Assembly (NCBI RefSeq): GCF_000308435.1 | Contig: NZ_BAFR01000006.1 | Location: 1 to 52,182 of the forward strand | Direction: 5' to 3' | DNA: 52,182 nt | Origin: Nocardia araoensis NBRC 100135 | GTDB taxonomy: Bacteria; Actinomycetota; Actinomycetes; Mycobacteriales; Mycobacteriaceae | Shown here: positions 46,353-52,182 of the stretch, piece after piece | Layout: the number at the start of each line of letters is the position of its first letter | Position numbering within the stretch: the stretch's first letter is position 1 | Notes under the pieces: model-generated | What the model was told of the DNA's origin: nothing | Databases searched by the model: none | What the model saw: only the letters and a program-made list of their open reading frames with translations | Position numbers and translations under genes: made by a program

Positions 46353-46993
46353 GTTCGGAGCCCTCGGGCCGAAGGAGTACGGGACATGCGTGGCGCTGGG
46401 CACTTGCCGGTTTGATCGTCGTGGTCGCGCTCGCGGTCGCGGTGTGGCCGCGCGGCGACGACCGGACCGAAGAACAACACCCGGCTCCCGTCGCCTCCGG
46501 CGTCTCCGACGACCTGCGCGCCGCCGCCCGTCTGCCCGACTGCCCGAGCGGCGCAGTCCCTGGTAACGGTCCGCTGGCCGGGATAACACTGGGATGCCTG
46601 GCGGACGGCAGGCCGGTCGACCTGGCCGCAGCGCTGGCCGGCAAGCCCGCCCTGCTGAACCTCTGGGCCTACTGGTGCGCACCGTGCGCCAGGGAGTTGC
46701 CGTATTTGCAGCAATACGCCCAACGCGCCGGAAACGCGATTACGGTGCTGACCGTGCACAGCGACCCTGATGAGGCCAAGGCACTGTCCCGTTTGCGCGG
46801 ACTGGATGTTCGATTGCCCGGCGTACTCGACGCCGACGCGCGAGTGCGCACGGCCGTCGGAGCCCCCGCGGTGCTGCCGATCTCGGTGCTGGTGCGGGCA
46901 GACGGCTCGGTCGCCGACGTCGAGGTGCGCGCTTTCGACGGGGTGGATGACATCGCGAATACCGTCGCGGGCAAGCTCGGAGTGGTCGCATGA
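46349..46993 (+). CDS. Membrane-anchored TlpA-like thioredoxin protein
   Basis: The 214-residue protein has a membrane anchor (about 15-34) and an extracytoplasmic thioredoxin domain with the redox pair Cys110-Ala-Pro-Cys113 ([12 protein letters not shown]), followed by the cis-Pro region [12 protein letters not shown]. Two additional Cys (65, 83) may form a further disulfide. Such proteins reduce or isomerise disulfides outside the membrane, for example in cytochrome c or envelope protein maturation. Its GTG overlaps the nth stop by GTGA (46349-46352). Confidence 0.9.
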   Translation: MSSEPSGRRSTGHAWRWALAGLIVVVALAVAVWPRGDDRTEEQHPAPVASGVSDDLRAAARLPDCPSGAVPGNGPLAGITLGCLADGRPVDLAAALAGKPALLNLWAYWCAPCARELPYLQQYAQRAGNAITVLTVHSDPDEAKALSRLRGLDVRLPGVLDADARVRTAVGAPAVLPISVLVRADGSVADVEVRAFDGVDDIANTVAGKLGVVA

Positions 46994-47082
46994 CGATGCG
47001 GGTGGATGAATCGATGGTGGAGGTGACGGTGCGGGCGTGCACGCGGGTCGGTGGGCGAAGGCGCGGGGGAGGTGCGCGATGA
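46990..47082 (+). CDS. Candidate 30-codon bridging ORF between tlpA and nudix genes
   Basis: This small frame begins with an ATG overlapping the TlpA-like stop (ATGA at 46990-46993) and ends with a TGA overlapping the NUDIX start (ATGA at 47079-47082). The product is Arg/Gly-rich at its C-terminus and has no recognisable domain. Its likely value is to carry ribosomes across the 85-nt gap, coupling translation along the operon. It could also be chance. Confidence 0.3.
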   Translation: MTMRVDESMVEVTVRACTRVGGRRRGGGAR

Positions 47083-47795
47083 CCATCGAGATGCCGCCCG
47101 GCATCCCGGCATGGCTGACCCGCTCGGCCGAACCGGCCCCCGACAGCGCCGACACCATGACCAGGGCGCGTGCGCTGCGCCGCGCCATGACCGTGACCTC
47201 GAAACCGCGTCAGGCGGCGGTGCTCGTGCTGTTCGGCGGCTCGCCGGAGCCGGACCCGGAAGCGCCCGGCGGGCTGCCCGCCGATGCGGAAGTGTTGCTC
47301 ACCCAGCGCGCCTCGACCTTGCGCCAGCATCGCGGCCAGGTGGCCTTCCCCGGTGGTGCGGCGGACCCGGGCGACGCCGGACCGATCGATACCGCACTGC
47401 GGGAGGCTTGCGAGGAGACCGGCCTCGACCGTTCCGGCGTGGAACCGTTCGCGGTGCAGCCGAAGCTGTTCGTGCCGGTGTCCCGTTTCGACGTGACGCC
47501 GGTGCTCGCGTACTGGCGCACGCCGGGTGCGGTGAAAGTGGTCGACCAGAGCGAGACCGAGCGGGTCGTGCGCGTTCCGCTCGCGCGACTGCTGGACCCG
47601 GCCAACCGCTTCCTGGTCCGCAGCCCGCTCGGCTATCAGAGCCCGGCGTTCCAGGTGGACGGCATGCTGGTCTGGGGCCTTACCGGCGGCATCCTCGCCG
47701 GGATCAGCAAGGCCTCCGGCTGGGACCGCGAATGGGACCACGAGGACGTCCGTGATCTACAGACCGCACTCGCCGCCGTGGGGATGACGTTATGA
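47079..47795 (+). CDS. NUDIX hydrolase (CoA pyrophosphatase-like)
   Basis: The 238-residue protein has a NUDIX box GGAADPGDAG..ALREACEETGL with the metal-binding REACEE, preceded by QHRGQVAFPGG, the UPF0035 signature typical of CoA pyrophosphatases. It therefore likely cleaves CoA or its derivatives to phosphopantetheine and ADP. GGGAGG lies 7 nt before ATG 47079. Its stop overlaps the marP start by ATGA (47792-47795). Confidence 0.9.
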   Translation: MTIEMPPGIPAWLTRSAEPAPDSADTMTRARALRRAMTVTSKPRQAAVLVLFGGSPEPDPEAPGGLPADAEVLLTQRASTLRQHRGQVAFPGGAADPGDAGPIDTALREACEETGLDRSGVEPFAVQPKLFVPVSRFDVTPVLAYWRTPGAVKVVDQSETERVVRVPLARLLDPANRFLVRSPLGYQSPAFQVDGMLVWGLTGGILAGISKASGWDREWDHEDVRDLQTALAAVGMTL

Positions 47796-48985
47796 GCTCA
47801 TCGGCCTGGCTCGACATCGCCGTCGTGCTGCTGGCCCTGCTCGCCGCCTCTTCGGGGTGGCGGCAAGGCGCGGTGGCCTCCGCGCTGGCCTTTCTCGGCG
47901 TGGTGCTCGGTGCGGTGGCGGGCATCCTGATCGCGCCGCACATCCTGGTGCACGTCGACGAGGGACGCACCAGAGTGCTCACGGGCGTGCTGCTCATCGT
48001 GGTGCTGGTGATCGTCGGTGAGGTCGCGGGCATGGTGCTCGGGCGCGCGGCGCGCAGCGGCATGCGTCATCCGTTCACACGCAGCGTGGACAGCGTGGTC
48101 GGGGCGGTGCTGCAGGCGGTCGCCGTGCTGGTCACCGCGTGGCTGCTGGCGCTGCCGCTGGCCACCTCGTCGCAGCCGGCCATCGCGACCGCGATCAACG
48201 GCTCCCGGGTACTCGCCGACGTCAACGACGTCGCGCCGAACTGGCTGCGCAAGCTGCCGAACGAATTCTCCAAACTGCTGAACACCTCCGGCCTTCCGGA
48301 CGTGATCGGGCCGTTCGGGCGGGCGCCGATCGCCGCCGTGGAACCACCCGATCCGAGCGTGCTGGCCAGCCCGGTCGCCGCCTCGCTGCAACAGAGCGTG
48401 CTGCGTATCCGCGGTGTCGCGCCGAGTTGCCAGCGGGCGCTGGAGGGCTCGGGCTTCGTGATCGCTCCGGAGCGTGTGATGACCAACGCCCACGTCGTCG
48501 CGGGCACTACGAGCGTCGACGTGGACACCGCTTACGGGTCGCTGCCCGCTTCGGTGGTGCTGTTCGATCCGTTCACGGATGTCGCGGTGCTGTCGGTGCC
48601 CGGCCTCACCGCTCCGGTCGTGCCTCAGGCGCCGTCGCCCGCCCGTACCGGCGACAGCGCCATCGTGCTCGGCTACCCGGGCGGTGGCCGGTACACCGCG
48701 AGCGCGGCCCGGATCCGCGAGACCCTGGATCTGACCGGCCCGAACATCTATCGCGACGGAACGGTGAAGCGTGAGGTGTACACGGTCCGCGGGCTCGTCC
48801 AGGCAGGCAACTCCGGTGGGCCGCTGGTGGATACCGAAGGACAGGTGCTCGGGGTCGTGTTCGGCGCGGCGGTGACCGACAACGACACCGGTTATGTGCT
48901 GACGCTCAACGAAGTCCGCTCCGAGCTCGACGCTTCGCAGCGTTCCGATGGTCCGGTGGCCACCGGAGCGTGCGTGTTGAGCTGA
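47792..48985 (+). CDS. marP: MarP-type membrane serine protease
   Basis: The 397-residue protein has four N-terminal membrane helices (CvpA-like, about 5-125) and a periplasmic trypsin-like domain with the triad His234 (TNAHVVAG), Asp263 (FTDVAVL) and Ser341 (QAGNSGGPLV). Cys213 and Cys394 are placed as the disulfide pair that stabilises mycobacterial MarP. MarP cleaves the peptidoglycan hydrolase RipA in acid and supports pH homeostasis in M. tuberculosis. It ends the nth operon. Confidence 0.94.
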   Translation: MSSSAWLDIAVVLLALLAASSGWRQGAVASALAFLGVVLGAVAGILIAPHILVHVDEGRTRVLTGVLLIVVLVIVGEVAGMVLGRAARSGMRHPFTRSVDSVVGAVLQAVAVLVTAWLLALPLATSSQPAIATAINGSRVLADVNDVAPNWLRKLPNEFSKLLNTSGLPDVIGPFGRAPIAAVEPPDPSVLASPVAASLQQSVLRIRGVAPSCQRALEGSGFVIAPERVMTNAHVVAGTTSVDVDTAYGSLPASVVLFDPFTDVAVLSVPGLTAPVVPQAPSPARTGDSAIVLGYPGGGRYTASAARIRETLDLTGPNIYRDGTVKREVYTVRGLVQAGNSGGPLVDTEGQVLGVVFGAAVTDNDTGYVLTLNEVRSELDASQRSDGPVATGACVLS

Positions 48986-49110
48986 TCCGCGGTGCTCAGC
49001 GCGACGCGGGCCGCACACACCATCGGTGCCGCGTGACTCGTTCGGCCGCAGGGGTGCTCGCGCTTGTGGACGCGAGGGCACGGATTCGGTGTAGGCGCCC
49101 GTTCGTCTCC

Positions 49111-49149
49111 CTTTGGTCCCGGCCGCGAACCCGCGGTCGGGGACCAAAG
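49111..49149. terminator. Bidirectional terminator between marP and ephE
   Basis: A 10-bp outer stem (49111-49120 with 49140-49149) continues inward with a further 6-7 pairs after a one-base bulge. The convergent genes stop on either side. Confidence 0.8.
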
Positions 49150-49152
49150 AGA

Positions 49153-50088
49153 TCAGTCGAGGAGTTCGGCGAGTTCCTTCGTCACGGCGTCCGGGTTCTC
49201 CTGATGGGCGAAGTGCCCCGCGGCCGGGATACCGGCCAGCCGCCGCTCCGGTGAGAGATGAAGGTCGCGGCGGAAGGTTCCCGGCAGCACGTACGGGTCC
49301 AGCTCGCCGCGCATGGCCAGGACCGGGATGTGGATGGGTTCACGCATGGTCGCCATGAACCGGCGGCCGTCCGGACGCCACTGGCTGCGGAAGGCCCAGC
49401 GCTGGTACTCCAGCGCGCAATGCGCAGCGCCGGGGATCCGGATCGCCGACCGCATCCGCTGTGCGGTGTCGACGAATTCGGCGGTGCCCGCCCAACCGGC
49501 GCTCACCCGCTGGCGCAGCAGCCGTTCGACTTCGAAGCCGTCGGCGGTGGTCAGCAAGTGCTCGCCGTACCGGGGGAGCTGATAGCGAAGGAAGTTCGGC
49601 AGCCAGGCCGCGCGCTGGCGGCGGTTGCGCAGCACGGAACTCTTCAGCGCCGACGGGTGCGGCGAGCCCACCAGCGCGATCGAGCGAACCAGCCGCGGAT
49701 GCAGCACCGCCGTGGTCCAGCAGACCAGGCCGCCTTCGGCGTGCCCGGCCAGCGTCGCCTCGGTATAGCCGAGCGCACGGATCAGCCCGGCGACGTCACC
49801 GGCGAGGGTCCAGCCGTCGTAACCGCGCGGCGGCTTGTCGCTGTCGCCGTAGCCGCGCAGGTCGACGGCCACGGCGCGGTAGCCGAGTTCGGCCAGGCCG
49901 GTCAGTTGGTGCCGCCAGGACCACCAGAAGTCCGCGAAGCCGTGCAGCAACACGACCAGCGGAGCATCCGGCCGTTCCGGCGCCGCGTCCACCACGTGGA
50001 ATCGGATGCCGTTGGCGTGAACGTCCCGATGCGTCCACGGTCCGTCGTAACGGACGCTGGACGGATCCGGAAGGAAGTTCGCCGACAC
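49153..50088 (-). CDS. ephE: EphE-like alpha/beta hydrolase with atypical nucleophile elbow
   Basis: The 311-residue protein has the epoxide-hydrolase-type oxyanion loop HGFADFWWSWRHQL and VDLRGYGDSDKP, and an acid/His C-terminal pair (GELDPYV, AAGHFAHQE). At the nucleophile elbow it reads GHAEGG (115-120), so Ala117 replaces the Asp of epoxide hydrolases or the Ser of esterases. It sits where mycobacteria carry ephE (Rv3670), between marP and the holin-like gene. Activity is doubtful; a binding or structural role is possible. Confidence 0.85.
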   Translation of the reverse strand: MSANFLPDPSSVRYDGPWTHRDVHANGIRFHVVDAAPERPDAPLVVLLHGFADFWWSWRHQLTGLAELGYRAVAVDLRGYGDSDKPPRGYDGWTLAGDVAGLIRALGYTEATLAGHAEGGLVCWTTAVLHPRLVRSIALVGSPHPSALKSSVLRNRRQRAAWLPNFLRYQLPRYGEHLLTTADGFEVERLLRQRVSAGWAGTAEFVDTAQRMRSAIRIPGAAHCALEYQRWAFRSQWRPDGRRFMATMREPIHIPVLAMRGELDPYVLPGTFRRDLHLSPERRLAGIPAAGHFAHQENPDAVTKELAELLD

Positions 50089-50133
50089 GCCGATCGAGCC
50101 TAGTAGCCGCCGTACCGGCTCGCGAACGCGCGC

Positions 50134-50640
50134 CTAGGAAGTCTGCTTCTCCAAGGCGATGCGGTCGTCGTGCGCGGCGGCGCCCAAGCCGTGCGGCAGT
50201 ACCGTACGCGCCTGCTTGAGTGAATCGATCGTCTTCTCCGGCGCGCGCAGTTTCTTCACCCGGCGGTAGCCGAGGAACGCCAGCACGGCGGTCGCCACGA
50301 CCATCAGCAGGAAGACGATCAGGAAGGCCGCCCAGCGGGCCAGCCACACGTCGAGCAGTTCGCCGAGGAAGAAGAAAAAGAAGAACGTGCTGAACAACAG
50401 CACGGTGAGCGCGAGGATGAAGTAGACGCTGCCCTGCAGGCCCTTCTTGATCTCACCGGTGACTTCGGCCTTGGCCAGCTCGACCTCGGCGCGGACCAGG
50501 GTCGACATCTGCTCGGCGGCGTCGCGGACCAGGGTCCCGAAACTCGCGGAACCGAGCGGATCGGCATCCGTGAGCGGAATGGAGGTGACCGTACGACCGC
50601 GCTCCGCGTCGTTCCCGTTACCGCCGTGGTTGAAACTCAC
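50134..50640 (-). CDS. Holin-like (Act-Hol-X/DUF1469 type) membrane protein
   Basis: The 168-residue protein has an amphipathic helix (VRDAAEQMSTLVRAEVELAKAEVTGEIKKG) followed by two membrane segments with an unusual run of seven Phe (FSTFFFFFFLGELL) and a basic tail. This is the putative actinobacterial holin-X pattern, present in non-phage contexts (Rv3669 position). Its function is not known. It starts at GTG 50640, preceded by AGAAGGG. Confidence 0.85.
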   Translation of the reverse strand: MSFNHGGNGNDAERGRTVTSIPLTDADPLGSASFGTLVRDAAEQMSTLVRAEVELAKAEVTGEIKKGLQGSVYFILALTVLLFSTFFFFFFLGELLDVWLARWAAFLIVFLLMVVATAVLAFLGYRRVKKLRAPEKTIDSLKQARTVLPHGLGAAAHDDRIALEKQTS

Positions 50641-50673
50641 TTGGTCGACCCTTCTCCCTGTCCCGGCACTGCT

Positions 50674-51978
50674 TCAACTCCCGTTCGATCGGCGGTGCTC
50701 CCGGTGTCCTCCGTGGTCACGCAGGCTACCGCCTCCGGGCGGATCGCTCGCGCCGCCGTATTGTTCACGTTGTAGCGCACGGGCGTCCCGCCGAGCCTGG
50801 TGGACACGCCCACGCCGCAACAGTAGCGCCGAACCGGCGAGCGACGCCGTCATTGATGTCACCAACACGGCGGCCTTCGCCAACTCGACGGCCGACTCGC
50901 CCGCGGCATCGGCGAGCGCGAGTTCCGCCACGAGAAGGCTAACCGTGAAGCCGATCGCGCCGAGCACCGACAGGGCGAACATGTCCCGCCAGCCGAGACC
51001 GCCGGGGCGCGTCGCCACCCCGAACCGGATTGCCGCCCAGCTCATCCCGAAGATCCCCAGCGGTTTACCCACCAGCAGGCCGAGAATCACGGCCAGCGCG
51101 AGGCGGTCGGTGAACAACTCGCCGAAGATTCTCGGATTCAAGGGGACTCCGGAGGCGAAGAAGGCGAACAGCGGAACGCACAATCCCGCGGAAATCGGCT
51201 GAAAGAGGTGCTCGAGCCGGGTGGCAGGCGCTTCCCGCTCACCGGGATCCGGACGCACCCGCGTGAGCAAGCCGAGTGCGACGCCCGCCAAAGTGGGATG
51301 GATGCCCGCCTCGTGCAGCGCGTACCAGGAAACCAACGCCAGCGGGACATAGAGCAACGGCGTGCGGATTCGCGCGTGCTGACCCCATGCCCACCCGGCG
51401 AAGCACCCGGCGGCGGCGAGCAGCCACCACAGCGACACGGTCGTGGTGAACAGCACCGCGATCAGCACGATCGCCATCAGGTCGTCGACCACGGCCAGAC
51501 TGAGCAGGAACACCCGCGCGCCCGCCGGGATGCGGGATCCGGTCAGCGCCAGCACGGCGAGCGCGAACGCGATATCGGTGGCGACCGGGATCGCCCAGCC
51601 GCGATCCATCCCGGTGATGCCGAACCCGACCACCGCCGCGATCAGCGCGGGGGTCACCACACCGCCGATCGCCGCGACCACCGGCAGGGTGGCGCGTCTG
51701 CGGTCGGCGAGTTCGCCGACGACCAGTTCGCGTTTGAGCTCCAGTCCGGCGACGAAGAAGAACACCGCCAGCAGACCGTCCGCGGTCCATTCGGCCAAGG
51801 TCAGTTCCAGGTGTAGCCGCGGTATCGCGACGACCGTCTCGGTGATCGCCAGATAACTGGCTCCCCAGGGGGAGTTCACCCACAGCAACGCGCTGGCCGC
51901 CGCGATCAGAAGCAATGCGCCGCCGAAAGTTTCCGTGCGCAGATAGCGGGACAGTTCCGAGCGCACTTGCGTGATCAC
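50674..51978 (-). CDS. nhaA: Na+/H+ antiporter NhaA
   Basis: The 434-residue protein has about twelve membrane segments with the NhaA hallmarks: FFFVAGLELKRELVVGEL, ATDIAFALAVLAL, and the ion-binding Asp pair in SLAVVDDLMAIVLIA. It exchanges Na+ or Li+ for protons and supports pH and salt tolerance. A hydrophilic, His/Arg/Gly-rich C-terminal tail of about 45 residues follows the last helix. I start at GTG 51978, with AAAGG 7 nt upstream; the frame upstream to 52077 is Arg-rich and covers the structured leader. Confidence 0.94.
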   Translation of the reverse strand: MITQVRSELSRYLRTETFGGALLLIAAASALLWVNSPWGASYLAITETVVAIPRLHLELTLAEWTADGLLAVFFFVAGLELKRELVVGELADRRRATLPVVAAIGGVVTPALIAAVVGFGITGMDRGWAIPVATDIAFALAVLALTGSRIPAGARVFLLSLAVVDDLMAIVLIAVLFTTTVSLWWLLAAAGCFAGWAWGQHARIRTPLLYVPLALVSWYALHEAGIHPTLAGVALGLLTRVRPDPGEREAPATRLEHLFQPISAGLCVPLFAFFASGVPLNPRIFGELFTDRLALAVILGLLVGKPLGIFGMSWAAIRFGVATRPGGLGWRDMFALSVLGAIGFTVSLLVAELALADAAGESAVELAKAAVLVTSMTASLAGSALLLRRGRVHQARRDARALQREQYGGASDPPGGGSLRDHGGHREHRRSNGS

Positions 51979-52099
51979 GGGAAACCTTTCGGCCGGTGGT
52001 CGGGCGGCGCGGAGGCCGCACCCACCGGAATCGGCTCGACGGGTACGCGACCGCTCGCCGACCAGACTTCCCGGCACACCTTACGCAATCTTAACGGGT
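51979..52099 (-). promoter_or_regulatory. Structured nhaA leader (possible Li+/Na+-responsive riboswitch)
   Basis: The 120-nt region before nhaA can fold into several stems: GCCG/CGGC around the GGAAGTCTGGT segment (52060-52078 region), a GCGA/TCGC hairpin just after it, and a 7-bp stem CCGGTGG/CCACCGG closing a GC-rich inner hairpin near the ribosome site. It sits directly upstream of an NhaA gene, the usual place of the nhaA-I class reported to sense Li+. Assignment to that class is from context and partial memory of its look, not from a model search. Confidence 0.45.
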
Positions 52100-52130
52100 G
52101 CGGCCGGTGACGAATCTCGCCACCGGCCGC
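52100..52130 (-). terminator. Terminator of the acs-like gene
   Basis: A 10-bp perfect stem (52100-52109 with 52121-52130, 11-nt loop) lies 17 bp past the acs-like stop and upstream of nhaA. Confidence 0.8.
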
Positions 52131-52146
52131 GCTCAATGCTGTGCGG

Positions 52147-52182
52147 TCAGCCCTTGCCCGCCCGGATCGCCTCGAAGACGCC
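52147..52182 (-). CDS. acs: C-terminal end of acetyl-CoA synthetase (partial)
   Basis: Only the last 11 codons are in the window: GVFEAIRAGKG and a TGA stop. The VF-x-AIR-x-GK ending fits the C-terminus of AMP-forming acetyl-CoA synthetases, and the place beyond ephE and the holin-like gene is where mycobacteria carry acs (Rv3667). The call rests mainly on synteny. Confidence 0.5.
   Translation of the reverse strand, partial: GVFEAIRAGKG

Noticed and set aside
50600..50640. Holin-like gene as part of a prophage
   Set aside because: No endolysin, capsid or integrase gene is nearby and the family is common in actinobacterial housekeeping loci next to ephE and marP.

Overview
The window is high-GC actinobacterial chromosome, most probably Nocardia or a close mycolic-acid relative. 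The evidence is gene content and order: leuA and the ask-asd pair, then a block (about 35.2-52.2 kb) that matches from memory the Mycobacterium tuberculosis Rv3683-Rv3667 neighbourhood (metallophosphoesterase, ponA2-type PBP, whiB4, two ArsA-like ATPases, RidA, metallo-beta-lactamase fold protein, crp, nth, TlpA-like protein, NUDIX, marP, ephE, holin-like protein, acs). Many starts are GTG, several genes look leaderless, and a class A beta-lactamase and a cholesterol-oxidase-like enzyme fit Nocardia. No rRNA, CRISPR, prophage or intact insertion sequence is visible.

Layout. 0-14 kb: the 5' part of a proline-rich protein; leuA with a leucine-rich leader peptide and an H-type pseudoknot; a TSUP permease; a lipoprotein alpha/beta hydrolase; a cholesterol-oxidase-like flavoenzyme; a voltage-sensor-like membrane protein; LtrA; SRPBCC, GerW, DUF1918 and YjbQ proteins; then ask-asd, where ask carries an internal beta-subunit start. 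14-33.5 kb is an accessory region: TetR/SnoaL pair, class IV aminotransferase, secreted serine hydrolase, an APC permease with its middle deleted, a repeat-rich spacer, fur-katA, class A beta-lactamase, a tiny membrane ORF, an RNA-like spacer with twin hairpins, P450-TetR, FAD monooxygenase with a multi-site operator, gntR-urea carboxylase-allophanate hydrolase, a secreted protein, an SDR with altered catalytic residues, and tRNA-Pro(CGG). 33.6-52.2 kb is the conserved envelope and regulatory block, with nhaA next to its end.

Functional links. leuA, ask and asd supply leucine and aspartate-family amino acids. Fur-KatA handles peroxide. GntR-Uca-AtzF is a nitrogen-scavenging operon turning urea into ammonia and CO2. 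Crp (44.4 kb) has a good candidate binding site in the whiB4 promoter (39.47 kb). nth, tlpA, nudix and marP form a tightly overlapping operon, and the two ArsA ATPases form another.

The observations most worth following are the leuA leader plus pseudoknot, the long nhaA leader, the twin hairpins at 22.23-22.32 kb that share one loop sequence, the 19-codon membrane ORF at 22 kb, the ATGTCTA operator cluster at 25.7 kb, and the Crp-like site before whiB4.
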